Assembly (NCBI RefSeq): GCF_002899455.1
Contig: NZ_PPFB01000001.1
Location: 7,200,501 to 7,264,500 of the forward strand
DNA length: 64,000 nt
Direction: 5' to 3'
Source of the DNA: Streptomyces sp. DH-12
Lineage (GTDB): Bacteria > Actinomycetota > Actinomycetes > Streptomycetales > Streptomycetaceae
The notes beneath the pieces are model-generated. The model searched no databases. It was not told the DNA's origin and saw only the letters and a list, made by a program, of their open reading frames with translations. Numbering within the stretch: the first letter of the stretch is position 1; every line of letters starts with the position of its first letter. Of this stretch, positions 9,200 to 17,919 are shown piece after piece. The position numbers and the translations under genes were made by a program.

Positions 9200-9877
9200 A
9201 GGGATCGTCTACGTGTTGCGCAAGGGCGTGAGCTTGGCTTGCCGGCCGAGCGTGTCGGCTGCAGTGGGGTGACGCCCGGGCGGCGGCTGCAGGACTGGAC
9301 CGAGGCGGGAGTCCGGCCGCGTCCGTACGAGGTGCTGCTGGCCGAGTTGCGCAAGACAGGGCTGCTGGAGATGGACGACGCGACCGCCGACGGCTCACAT
9401 GTCCGGGCCCTCAAGGGGGCTCGCACCGGACCTTCGCCGGCCGGCCACGGCCGTCCGGGAAGCAAGCACCACTTGATCACCAACCGGCACGGAACCCCCT
9501 CGCGGTGTCCCTGACCGGCGGAAACCGTCATGACGTCACGCAGCCGACGCCCTGCTGGACGCGATTCTGCACCTCTGCGGGACCCGTGGCCGCCCCGTCA
9601 CCGGCCCAGGCGCCCGTTCGCCGACCGGGGCTACGACTACGACACGTACCGCCGCCTGATCCGGGCCCGGGGCATCGCACCGAAGACCGCCTGCGGAGGC
9701 ACCGCTCACGGGTCTGGCCTGGGCAGGACCCGCTGGGTCGTCGGGCACACCCTCGCCTGGCTCCACCAGTTCGAACGGCTACGGACCCGCTACGGGATAC
9801 GTGCCGACCTCCACCTCGGCCTGCTCCGGCTCGCTTGCGGCACCACCTGCCTGTCACCGCTTCGAACGTCATGCTGA
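9200..9877 (+). pseudogene. IS5-family transposase, multiply frameshifted
   Basis: Pieces of one IS5-type transposase appear in three frames: GIVYVLRKGVSLA (9200-9240), SGVTPGRRLQDWTEAGVRP, LLEMDDATADGSHVRALKG, KHHLITNRHGTP, then SLTGGNRHDVTQ, then FADRGYDYDTYRRLIRARGI, GSGLGRTRWVVGHTLAWLHQF and the C-terminus at 9877. At least three indels separate them and the N-terminus is missing. It is inactive. Confidence 0.75.
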
Positions 9878-10056
9878 AACGGTCGGTGAGCAGCTAGAAC
9901 GCCACGGCCCCACCCTTTCCGAAAACTGTGATCAACATCACTTCTATGAACCACATGCGCGCGGCAACCGTCTTACGAGCGGATGCCCTCAAAAAGCGAC
10001 AGCTGGACGCGGCGACCATGACCGCGTTTCCACAGGCAACGACGGAAAGAGCACCC

Positions 10057-10440
10057 ATGAAACTGACAGTCAGAACCGCCGTAGCAGGAGCAGTCCTCGC
10101 CTCCACCGCAGTACTGGGGGCTCCGGGAACCGCATCGGCTGACGACCCCAAGGACGGGGGCGTGGTCCGCTGTCCAGAAGGCAAAGTCTGCCTCTTCGAC
10201 GGCCACAACCTCACCGGGGACGTCCTGCAGCTCGATCCGGTGGACGTCCCCAACGTCGGTTGGGCGTGGAACGATCGGGCCAGCTCGGTGTGGAACCGCA
10301 GCAACAGGCACGCCTGCATCTGGACCGATGCCAACTACTACGGCTACTGGTTCACCATCCCGCCGGGCGCAAAGCAGGAACTTCTGTTCGCCTACGACAA
10401 CGCGGTGACCGCCCTCGGGTTCGGTGGCTGCGGGGGCTGA
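10057..10440 (+). CDS. Secreted peptidase-inhibitor I36-type protein
   Basis: The 127-aa product starts at ATG 10057 with GGAAAGAG upstream. The signal peptide spans 1-29 (MKLTVRTAVAG to GTASADD). The mature domain resembles the I36/beta-gamma-crystallin-like family: VCLFDGHNLTGDVLQL, then ASSVWNRSNRHACIWTD, NYYGYWFTIPPGA, and four Cys. Family members in Streptomyces are extracellular and some inhibit metalloproteases such as griselysin. Whether this one inhibits anything is inference. It is monocistronic and ends at a strong hairpin. Confidence 0.82.
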   Translation: MKLTVRTAVAGAVLASTAVLGAPGTASADDPKDGGVVRCPEGKVCLFDGHNLTGDVLQLDPVDVPNVGWAWNDRASSVWNRSNRHACIWTDANYYGYWFTIPPGAKQELLFAYDNAVTALGFGGCGG

Positions 10441-10457
10441 GCCGGCTGGTTGACCGA

Positions 10458-10498
10458 ATCCCGCCATCTGCCCGCGCTCCGAGGGAAGGTGGCGGGAT
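10458..10498. terminator. Hairpin after I36-type gene
   Basis: ATCCCGCCATCT at 10458-10469 pairs with AGGTGGCGGGAT at 10487-10498 (one G-T pair) around a 17-nt loop. It lies 18 bp past the stop codon and could serve both converging sides. There is no T-run, which is common for Streptomyces terminators. Confidence 0.6.
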
Positions 10499-10586
10499 GC
10501 AGCCGGGTGTGGCGTCCCGCGTGAGGGCGTTGTCGTGTTGTCGGGTGTGTGGGTGTCGGGCCTTGACCCCGAATCCTGGACACGAG

Positions 10587-10862
10587 TCATGCGGCTGGTG
10601 CCAGCGTAGTTGATGTTGTTCGGGAGGCCGTCTCGTAGGCGATCGGGCTGCGGTGTCCGAGGCGGGAGTGACGGCGTCGGGTGTTGTAGCGGTGGAGCCA
10701 GCCGAACGCATCGAGGCGGGCCCCGCGCTCGCTGGGCCAGTGCTTTCGGCCCTGGAGCGTTTCGCGTTTGAACGTCGCGTTGAAGGATTCGGCAAGCGCG
10801 GTGTCCGTGCTGGAGCCGATCGCGCCCATGGACTGGCGGACACCGGCTCTGACTGCCCCGGC
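10587..10862 (-). pseudogene. IS3-family transposase OrfB, C-terminal remnant
   Basis: The frame reads QSMGAIGSSTDTALAESFNA, FKRETLQGRKHWPSERGAR, then FGWLHRYNTRRRHSRLGHRS to the stop. This is the last about 80 residues of the rve integrase core, with the final catalytic Glu in LAESFNA. Everything upstream is missing. Confidence 0.75.
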
Positions 10863-10997
10863 CGCACATCCGGCCCGGCCCCGGCAGCACCGGCCGGGCC
10901 CGGGGCCCACTTGGAAGCAGCGGAGGTTCACCGTCCGCAGGCGCGCGCTGCGGAGGAGGAAGCGCGCCGGGCATCCATCGAGCCTCTGGGCAGCGCG

Positions 10998-12434
10998 ATG
11001 CGCCTGCGCCATGATGATTCCGGCAGCGAAGACGCTCAGGGGGAGGCGCTGGTGGCACCGTTCGGACGCATGCGCGCGGAGTTGCTCAGGCGGCAGACGG
11101 CCGAGGCGTACGAGAGAGGAATCGCGTACCAGCGGAAACCCGGCGAGGAGTCCGCGCTCCGCGCGCTCGAAGCGTTCGGCGAGGCCCACCGGAGTCTCGA
11201 GCAACTCTTCGAGCGGCATCCCGAGGACCGCGAACTGTGGCACATGCGCGGCGCCCTGCTGTACTCCGAGGCATCCTCACAACTGGTCGCGGGCCGACGC
11301 GGTGAGGCGATCGTATCGTTGAACCGGTGCGAGGAAGCGTACCGGCGCAGTGGGCACCCCGACAGCAGCATCCTCGCCGCCGACGCCGCTGTACGCCGCG
11401 CCCGTGCCCACAGCGAGGACGGAAACGCGTTGTCGGCACTCGCCGACGTCGATACCGCCATCACCGCCTACGTGCGGGAGGGCGCGTTCGCCTCCCCCCA
11501 CCCTCGGCTCGCCGACTTCGCACGTGTCCTGGCCCTCGCCTCCACCGTCCACCTCGACAGCGGCGACAGGGACCAAGCTCTGGCCTGTGCCCAGCAGTCC
11601 CTCGCCCGCTACCGCGATCTCATGGCCGCGCAAGGCCACCTCCCCGCCGACCACATCGGCTACGCCATCGGCATGGCCGGCGACACAGCCACCCGCCTGG
11701 AGGCGTCCCGCGGCAACTGGAACGCGGCCCTGAGCGTGGACGCACTCGTCCTGCAGGCGGCGGAGCAGGGCTGGGGCTCCCTCGGCACGGCCCTCGCCCG
11801 CCAAGGCCTGCACCTGCGCCTGGCCGGCCGCCCACGCGAAGCCGAGCCGCTTCTCGCCCGGGCGGAACAGGAGTCCCCGGGGTCCGTCGCCCGCGAGGAG
11901 GAGACCGCCGCCCTCGCGCTTCCGCCTACCCTCGCAGAATCCCTCACCACGGCCGAATCCCTCGTGCGCCGGCAACCGCAGCCGGTCGTCTCCCCTCAGG
12001 ACGTCGGACTGCTGCGCGAGGCGCTGACGGCCCATGAGTCGTACTCGGCGTCGTCCCGCCTCACCGTCCACCCGTCCGCGTTTCCCGCCCGAGCGGCCCA
12101 CCTGACGCCCCTCGCCGACCTCCTGGTGCGCGAGGGCGAAATCGCGCAGTCGTGGCGCGTCGCGGCCGAGACACACCTGATGTGCCAAGCGGTGGTGCGC
12201 CACTCAGAGGAGTCCGCGCGTCGGCCGCCGGGCCTGGCCGTCCTGTGGTGCGGAGCGCTCGAGGTGGGGGCCCGCGCGGCCCTGGCCATGGAAGAGCAGC
12301 CGCTGCTGCGGGACATGAAGGACACCGTTCGTGCTGTGCGTGCCCTCTTGGACCCGGGCCCCCAGGACACGTACCGGGAACTCCTGGAGACGGCCCAAGC
12401 ACGACTGGACACCGCAACCCCTCGTTCCTCTTGA
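10998..12434 (+). CDS. Tetratricopeptide-repeat protein
   Basis: The 478-aa soluble, helix-rich product has TPR-like helical pairs throughout (ALEAFGEAHRSLEQLFERHP, LWHMRGALLYSEASSQLVAG, ALSALADVDTAITAYVREGA, ALACAQQSLARYRDLMAAQG). The frame is open upstream to 10653, but that stretch overlaps an antisense IS3 remnant, so I place the start at ATG 10998; ATG 11070 is another option. There is no enzyme motif. It looks like a scaffold or regulator C-terminus. Truncation of the original 5' end by the IS3 remnant is possible. Confidence 0.65.
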   Translation: MRLRHDDSGSEDAQGEALVAPFGRMRAELLRRQTAEAYERGIAYQRKPGEESALRALEAFGEAHRSLEQLFERHPEDRELWHMRGALLYSEASSQLVAGRRGEAIVSLNRCEEAYRRSGHPDSSILAADAAVRRARAHSEDGNALSALADVDTAITAYVREGAFASPHPRLADFARVLALASTVHLDSGDRDQALACAQQSLARYRDLMAAQGHLPADHIGYAIGMAGDTATRLEASRGNWNAALSVDALVLQAAEQGWGSLGTALARQGLHLRLAGRPREAEPLLARAEQESPGSVAREEETAALALPPTLAESLTTAESLVRRQPQPVVSPQDVGLLREALTAHESYSASSRLTVHPSAFPARAAHLTPLADLLVREGEIAQSWRVAAETHLMCQAVVRHSEESARRPPGLAVLWCGALEVGARAALAMEEQPLLRDMKDTVRAVRALLDPGPQDTYRELLETAQARLDTATPRSS

Positions 12435-12463
12435 TCCGGACGGTGACGGATGCGCTCTGCCGC

Positions 12464-12488
12464 CTGGGAACACGAGGCGGTGTTCCAG
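12464..12488 (+). terminator. Hairpin after TPR gene
   Basis: CTGGGAACAC at 12464-12473 and GTGTTCCAG at 12480-12488 form a stem with one bulged G and a 6-nt loop, 30 bp after the stop codon of the TPR gene. Confidence 0.45.
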
Positions 12489-12612
12489 TAGCTCCTCACA
12501 TCTCTTCGGTCGCGTGGGGCTGCCCTGCCCAGGCAAGGACGACGAAGAGCGCAGCGGCTCGGGGGCCAGCCGCCGCGACCGCTCCCATACGGACCAGGTT
12601 CTGTCTCCTCGG

Positions 12613-13262
12613 TCAGCGCCGGGTCCGGATGAGGATGCCCGAGAGGTGGAGTGCGGCCTGGTGGGCGGTGGCGAGCTTGTCGGTTCGTGCGGCCAGGCCG
12701 CGCCACTGCTTGAGGCGGTTGATGCACCGTTCGGCGGTGTTCCGCTGCTTGTAGGCCTCGCTGTCGAAGCCGGGCGGACGGCCACCGAGCCGGCCTCGCC
12801 GCAGGCGGTGGCCGATCTGGTCGGACGGCTGCGGGATGACCGCACGGATACCCCGGCGCCGCAGGCGGCTGCGGATGGCGCGTGAGGAATACGCGCGGTC
12901 GGCCAGAACGGCCAGGGGCCGGGTCCGGGGCCTGTCCGGACCAGTGCGGGGCACGCGGATGCGGGACATCACCGTCTCGAAGGCGGGTGCGTCGCCTGCC
13001 TGGCCCGCGGTGACGGTGAAGGCGAGCGGCCGTGCGCGGCCGTCTGAGGCCAGGCGGACCTTGGTGCTCAGCCCGTCGTGGGAGCGGCCGAGCGCGTGAT
13101 CAGCGGGCTCGCCGGTGCGGGCCGCCCCTTCTTGAGTGCTCCGACAGGGTGCTGGTGAGCCCGGACCACCGTGGAGTCCACTGACACGGTCCAGTCGATG
13201 TCGTCGGCGTCCGCCGCCGCCAGAACGGCGGTGAGGACCATCTCCCAGGTGCCGGACCCGGA
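12613..13262 (-). pseudogene. IS5-family transposase, 5'-truncated
   Basis: From the stop at 12613 the frame reads back through NRLKQWRGLAARTDKL, YKQRNTAERCINR, LADRAYSSRAIRSRLRRRGI and DGLSTKVRLASDGRARPLAF. Upstream of about 13130 the match continues in the neighbouring frame (VDSTVVRAHQHPVGALKK), consistent with a natural -1 frameshift at an AAGAAGGGG site. Similarity ends near 13262, so the N-terminal third is missing. Confidence 0.7.
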
Positions 13263-13465
13263 TGGGACTCCATATCGCCCTCACGATCACCCCAGCGGCG
13301 ACACCCCCACTGGTTGAGCGATCACCACCACAGCGCCATCGCCGCGCGCGCCCGCCGGAGACTTCACACATGAACGACCAGCACTATTAAGGTGCCCGGC
13401 TCAGCGAGGAGCGGACCGGTATCCGGGACTGCGGGCTGCCACCGCTCGGGGCTCGCGCGCACCGG

Positions 13466-14125
13466 TCACCCGTAGTACCCGCTCTCCCGCCGGACGCCCA
13501 CCCTGCGGGTGGCCTGCGCCTCCTCATTCAGGCGGTCGGTGACCTCGGCCCAGCCGGGCTCCCGGGTGACCAGCCGGTCGCCCTCGATCCGCCCGGCGAG
13601 GGCGAAGAGGGCCCTGGGCAGTGCCTGGGTTCCGGGGTTCTTGTGCAGCCATCCACCCAGAGACCGAGGCGGGCGGGAGCCGCTGAGCACCACGTCCAGC
13701 AGAGCGTCCAGGCGCGGCGCGTAAAACGTGACGGGCGCGAGGTCCCGCCCGATCTGCTGCCGGACCTCGGGCGTCCACGGACCCGGTCCGTACCGGCGTT
13801 CCAGCACCGCGCGGGCGCGGTGGGCCGAGGCGCCTGTCACCGCCCCGGCCAGCGCCGCGAAGTCGGTGAGCCGCCCCCACGGCACATCGAGGCCGCGGGC
13901 ACCGTCCAGCACCCGGGGCAGCCGCACCCCGGGCGCCAGGCCGAGGCTCAGAACGTCGGGCAGCCGACCGGATGACTCGGGCTGGCGCAGTACGACGCAC
14001 CAGTACACCTCCTCCAGAGGTATCCGCCGCACGCACCCCGGAAAGGGCAGCCACTCGTGGCGGATCGTCAGCACTGTGCCGTCGAAGTGGAACCCGTATC
14101 CCCGTGCCGCCGCGTACACGTGCAT
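13466..14125 (-). CDS. Hypothetical protein, 219 aa
   Basis: ATG 14125 has GGGAGGAG seven bases upstream on the minus strand, a convincing translation start (MHVYAAARGYGFHFDGTV). The product is soluble with mixed alpha/beta content. A first domain up to about 80 contains FHFDGTVLTIRHEWLPFPGC and EVYWCVVLRQPE, and the rest is helical (ALAGAVTGASAHRARAVLERR). I recognise no family. It is the only intact gene between the inverted transposase ends at 12596 and 14263, so it may be cargo. Confidence 0.7.
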   Translation of the reverse strand: MHVYAAARGYGFHFDGTVLTIRHEWLPFPGCVRRIPLEEVYWCVVLRQPESSGRLPDVLSLGLAPGVRLPRVLDGARGLDVPWGRLTDFAALAGAVTGASAHRARAVLERRYGPGPWTPEVRQQIGRDLAPVTFYAPRLDALLDVVLSGSRPPRSLGGWLHKNPGTQALPRALFALAGRIEGDRLVTREPGWAEVTDRLNEEAQATRRVGVRRESGYYG

Positions 14126-14338
14126 TTCGCCGCTCCTCCCGCAGCCGCCTTCCCCGTACGAGCAGTGAACGTGTGCGGGGCCCTGAGCGGCAAGAGGGAG
14201 GTTCCAGAACCCCCGGAGGACCATCCTCATCTGGACCCGGCGCTGACCAAAGAGACAGAGCCTAGCGGTACGAGGAGCGGGTGTTCTGACGGGTGTGGCT
14301 GTGGTCAGACGGGGCTGGTGCCCCGGCAGCCATGACAG

Positions 14339-14775
14339 GTGGGAGCGGTGGTCCCGTGCTGCGTGTCCGACCCGAACCCCGACCCGGCACGCTCGTTCTG
14401 GCCGCAGTGGATGCCGCTCGTGAAGGACGCGGTCGCTTGCGGCGTGGTGATGCGCCGTGCCCGGATCGTCTCCGAGCCGGGCACCGACTGCATCCGCTAC
14501 GAGCACGCCATCACCCCGCCCGACCTCCAGGCCGGCGAAGACGTGCGCTGGCTGCCACGCCGCCACGCCTCCGACATCGCGCCGCCGACAACGAGTTCTG
14601 GCTCCTGGACGACCGCGTCGTGCAGTTCCATCACTTCACCGGCATCGGCGACTGGGCACCGGGCGGCAAGGAGCGCACCACCGACCCGGCCGCCGTCGCA
14701 CTGTGCAGAACCGCGTTCGAGACGGTGTGGGAACGCGGCATTCCTCACGAGAAGTACACCGTCCAGGCCCTCTGA
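14339..14775 (+). pseudogene. DUF6879-type protein, frameshifted
   Basis: One frame gives WMPLVKDAVACGVVMRRARI, VSEPGTDCIRYEHAITP, AGEDVRWLPRRHASDIA. After a 1-nt shift near 14580 the next frame gives NEFWLLDDRVVQFHHFTGIG, WERGIPHEKYTV to the stop. This is the conserved core of DUF6879 proteins, which in Streptomyces are commonly paired with XRE regulators. The N-terminal third is missing. An XRE fragment follows after 8 bp, preserving that pairing. Confidence 0.7.
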
Positions 14776-14783
14776 GCAGACCT

Positions 14784-14877
14784 GTGCCCGCCTCCCCATC
14801 GTCCAGCGCGCAAGCGGCCCGCGAGGCGCTCGCCGTGCGCTTGCAGCACCTGCGCAAGGACGCTGATCTCACCGGGA
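14784..14877 (+). pseudogene. XRE-family regulator, N-terminal stub
   Basis: GTG 14784 starts VPASPSSSAQAAREALAVRL, then HLRKDADLTGKE, the beginning of the HTH of the XRE/DUF5753 type found next to DUF6879 genes. After TGKE the reading passes without a gap into IS3 transposase sequence, so the gene was cut after about 31 codons, inside the HTH. Confidence 0.6.
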
Positions 14878-15282
14878 AGGAAACTGTCCTCGTGCCGGAC
14901 GCCCTGGAGATGGCGCTGTGGCAACGCGCCCGAGACCAACACACGTTTTGGCCAGGCGAGTTGGTGCGTCACTCGGACGCCGGGTCGCAGTGCACGAGTT
15001 TCCGGCTCGCCGACCACCTGGAGGCCGCCGGCATCGCCGCTTCCATCGGATCGGTGGGCGACGCCTACGACAACGCCCTGATGGAGAGCACGATCGGCCT
15101 CTTCAAGACCGAGCTGATCAAGCCCAGGCGGCCATGGAAGACGCTGCCCGATGTCGACCTCGCCACCGCCGAGTACATCGACTGGTGCAACCACCGGCGA
15201 CTTCACGGTGAGACAGGTCATGCCCCGCCTGTCGAATACGAGAACAACCACTACCTCGCAACCACGAAACCCCAGGTCACAC
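14878..15282 (+). pseudogene. IS3-family transposase OrfB, C-terminal half
   Basis: The integrase core reads VPDALEMALWQRARD, LVRHSDAGSQCTSFRLADHL, IASIGSVGDAYDNALMES, FKTELIKPRRPWKT and EYIDWCNHRRLHG. The second catalytic Asp (HSDAGSQ) and the final Glu (MEST) are present, but the first Asp and OrfA are missing. It reads in one frame with the XRE stub upstream, so a chimeric ORF exists by chance. Confidence 0.75.
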
Positions 15283-15456
15283 CCAACGTCCGAGATCTTT
15301 GCCGAGCCCGGAACGGTTTACTCAGCGTGCAGCGGCGAACCGCATTCTCAATCTCGACCTTGCTCTGGTGGCCGTGCAGTCCCTCGTGGCTGAACTGTTC
15401 GCCGACGACGGAGACCAATCGGCGCTCTTCCCAACTCGCCCAGGCATGGCCGAAGG

Positions 15457-15485
15457 GGACAGCGGAACCGCTTCCGCTGTCCTTT
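15457..15485 (+). terminator. Perfect 11-bp hairpin with T-run
   Basis: GGACAGCGGAA at 15457-15467 and TTCCGCTGTCC at 15472-15482 pair perfectly with a 4-nt loop, followed by TTTT. On the other strand it lies 36 bp beyond the stop of the gene at 15521 and may act there too. Confidence 0.7.
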
Positions 15486-15520
15486 TCGACGGTGGGCATC
15501 ATCAAGCTCGGACCGTGGGC

Positions 15521-16243
15521 TCACTGGAGCAGGCGGGTGACGGCCCCGGGAAGGATGTCGCAGAGGTCGGTGATGCGGACGTGCGCGGCATGGGTGGCGG
15601 TGAACTCGCGTATCGGAACGTCCGGTGAGCCGAAGGCCGATTCGAAGGTGCGCAGCGCGCTGGGTGAACGGTCCAGTGCCCACCCCACAGTGGAGGCGCT
15701 GGAGTTCAGGAAGCGAGCGGGTTCTGGGCCGATGACAAAGAGGTCGGCGGCACGTCCGGAACGGTCGGCGGCCAGCATGGTCAAGTCTTTGAAGACCTGC
15801 CGCTTGCGCATAGCGTCGGCGCCGCGCCACCGGGCGAGCTTGAACTCTGCCACGCGCCGGTCCGTTTCCAGGTCGTACGGCCGGCCTGGGTCGTTGCCGG
15901 CCCCAAGGGAAGGGCGCCGGGAGATCCTCTCGCCCTCCTCCAGGATATGCGGTAGCGCCAGCATGATCCCCGAGGCGTGAATGAGGTCGTTGATCCGGCC
16001 GAGGCTCTCGCGCACGGTGAGCGCAGAGGCGAGGAGACCGGCGTCCACTCCGCCCTTGCCGGCGATCTGGGCGGCATGCGCTGCGTCCGCCCCGTCAAGG
16101 CCGTGTTCCAGTGCAGCAATGGCCTCGGTGAGCGGCGCGCGTTGAATGAACTGGGCAAGAATGCCTACCGCCGCGTCCAGATCCTCGGGAGCGGGTGGAG
16201 CCCCTGGTGCCGATCGTGTTCCGGCTGTCTCTGTGCTGTCCAC
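15521..16243 (-). CDS. Hypothetical protein with PD-(D/E)XK-like signature
   Basis: The 240-aa product starts at GTG 16243, with no strong ribosome site. The N-terminal half is helical. Around residues 128-150, YDLETDRRVAEFKLARW has the spacing of the D...(D/E)XK motif of restriction-endonuclease-like nucleases (an Asp in a strand, then E-F-K). It is followed by a helix rich in charged residues (MRKRQVFKDLTML) and a strand ADLFVIGPE. This suggests but does not prove a nuclease fold. It is isolated and sits beside IS debris, a typical place for defence or plasmid genes. Confidence 0.7.
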   Translation of the reverse strand: MDSTETAGTRSAPGAPPAPEDLDAAVGILAQFIQRAPLTEAIAALEHGLDGADAAHAAQIAGKGGVDAGLLASALTVRESLGRINDLIHASGIMLALPHILEEGERISRRPSLGAGNDPGRPYDLETDRRVAEFKLARWRGADAMRKRQVFKDLTMLAADRSGRAADLFVIGPEPARFLNSSASTVGWALDRSPSALRTFESAFGSPDVPIREFTATHAAHVRITDLCDILPGAVTRLLQ

Positions 16244-17208
16244 ATCATCATGATGACGTGTGTTCGGGGAGGCCGGCGCGGAACGGACTGAATCACTCCG
16301 GGCCTGACGAAAACTCTGACCGGGACGGGTGTCTGCCTCTCCGGGGCTCAGCCGGCTGGGGTACGCCCGGAACCGGCGCCCGGCGGTTCGCTCCTTGAAC
16401 TGGCGCAGTCACCTCCTTGAGTCAGGACAGGTGGCGCAATGGACCTCTTGTGGGACTCCGCTGTGCTTTGCAGCCGGTACAGGACGCTTCCCTACGTGGC
16501 AGGGAGCCCCGGTCATACGGCCGGCGCGCGCCGGCCGTATCGAGGACCTGCAGCGCGCACCGGTGGCCCTGTGACCGTATGGATGTCCCTCGGCCCGCAC
16601 CGCCGTTTCCTCCTCCTGTCCCTGCGGTGGGACGCGGCCGTCCTGGACCGTCAGGCGACGTACTGACAACGGCTGCGGGTGGCGGGACCGGGGGAGCATC
16701 TGGATGCGGCCTGTACGCGGTCTATTCGTCGGTCGGGGGGTTCCGCGACTGCGTGGGCAGGTGTGCGGAACCGGGCATCGCGACACTGGCCGTCCTGTGG
16801 CCCCCGGGAACCAGGAACGCACCCGCCTCGCTGTGCTGGAACGGGCGGCGGCCGAGTGCCTGAGGCATCGGTCCGTCCCCTGAACCCCTCTCAGGGCCGG
16901 CGTCGGCCGACGGTCCCGTGCGACGAGCTCTGCCTCTGCGCCCCGGTACTCCGAGGCAGGCGGCCCTTCGCCGGTCTCCGGCCGGGTCCGGTGTCCCGAG
17001 GTGCGGGTGGCAGGCCGCCACGCGGCATCCGCACGGTGCCGCGCGCCCCGGTGCCGGGAAACGAGGGGGAGGTCCGCTTCTGTCGACGGTCACGTAATTC
17101 CCCGCCTTGGGCGGGTTCGACGTCAGGCAATTCCCCACCCTCGCGTTCAGGCTTCCCCGTGGGGACGGCGGTCGCGAACGGCGGGCTCGGACTGCTTCTG
17201 AAGCTGGT
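16244..17208. other. No gene recognised (about 1 kb)
   Basis: Several open frames exist on both strands, but all are Arg/Pro/Ala-rich shadow translations without ribosome sites or family resemblance. There is no clear repeat or IS end. It may be eroded sequence between two intact minus-strand genes. Confidence 0.5.
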
Positions 17209-17919
17209 CTATCCGTGCAGCCAGACCCGCAGTGGACCGACCGGCTCGAAGCCGTGGCGGACGGCGGCCGCTAGGTCGTCGCCGCGTTCGTAGCCCACCA
17301 CCGGCAGAGTGGGGAACAGCCAGTGCACCGCGTCCAGTACGACCGGCCAAGCCGCGTCAGGACCGCCGTCCGATGCGAAGACGTTGGAGAGTCCGACCAC
17401 ATGGTCGCTGCGGCTCGCCACAGCGCCGGCGACCACCCGGCCGCTGGCGGACCGTCCAGCGAGCACGAAGGTGGCCGGGTCGTCGAGCAGTTCAGGCCGG
17501 AAGAGGTTTGCGTTGCCGTCCCCGTCGTCCCAGGCCAGCGCCCAGGCGCGCAGTGTGTCCGGATCGTCCGCCACGCCCCAGGCAAGAGCCGGCGCGACAG
17601 CGGACGTGCTCGCCGGGCGGTGGATCCACTGCGCCTCAAACAGGACGTGGAAGCCGGCCTCGCTCAGGTCGAGGTCAGCGAAGCTGTCCTTGACGGAGGC
17701 GTTCGGCGTGGTGGTGTCGATCCGCGCCGCCAGCGCGGCCGGGTCGGTTCCCGGCACGAGTGTCACCGCGTCGGGGTAGTACCGCGGCGTGCGGGCCGGG
17801 GCGGTCCAAGCCTGCAGGCCGAACTCGCTCACCAGGCCGTGCGATCGGCTCATCGCTGCGCACCACTCGGCGTTGTTGCGGGCGGCGGCCTGGACCATGA
17901 GCTGCTTTGACGTCGTCAC
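17209..17919 (-). CDS. GNAT-like acetyltransferase family protein
   Basis: The frame opens at GTG 17919 (236 aa). ATG 17898, giving 229 aa beginning MVQAAARNNAEWC, is equally possible. The N-terminus AARNNAEWCAAMSRSHG and the C-terminal half with FVLAGRSASGRVVAGAVASR, VVGLSNVFA and PVVGYERGDDL, GFEPVGPLRVWLHG are typical of a Streptomyces GNAT-like family. The acetyl-CoA loop (R/Q-x-x-G-x-G/A) is not obvious, so catalysis is uncertain. No operon partners. Confidence 0.75.
   Translation of the reverse strand: MTTSKQLMVQAAARNNAEWCAAMSRSHGLVSEFGLQAWTAPARTPRYYPDAVTLVPGTDPAALAARIDTTTPNASVKDSFADLDLSEAGFHVLFEAQWIHRPASTSAVAPALAWGVADDPDTLRAWALAWDDGDGNANLFRPELLDDPATFVLAGRSASGRVVAGAVASRSDHVVGLSNVFASDGGPDAAWPVVLDAVHWLFPTLPVVGYERGDDLAAAVRHGFEPVGPLRVWLHG

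Larger units (their letters stand above)
12596..14263. mobile_element. Relic bounded by inverted IS5-type ends
   Basis: The left boundary (12596-12636, beginning AGGTTCTGTCTCCTCGG) is the inverted complement of the right boundary (14223-14263, ending AAAGAGACAGAGCCT), with about 33 of 36 central bases matching. Both include the last codons (I-L-I-x-T-R-R-stop) of the same transposase family, so two 3' ends face outward. The span holds one truncated transposase and a 219-aa gene. It looks like the relic of a composite element formed by two inverted IS copies, the right-hand one almost erased. Confidence 0.55.

Noticed and set aside
10653..10997. Upstream extension of the TPR protein ORF
   Set aside because: This part overlaps the antisense IS3 remnant and has no ribosome site; the TPR-like pattern begins after 10998.
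14457..15980. 507-codon plus-strand ORF as a single protein
   Set aside because: It is a chance chimera of XRE start, IS3 OrfB end and antisense of the gene at 15521.
16409..16822. 137-codon minus-strand ORF with Cys residues
   Set aside because: Arg/Pro-rich low-quality composition, no ribosome site, no domain resemblance.
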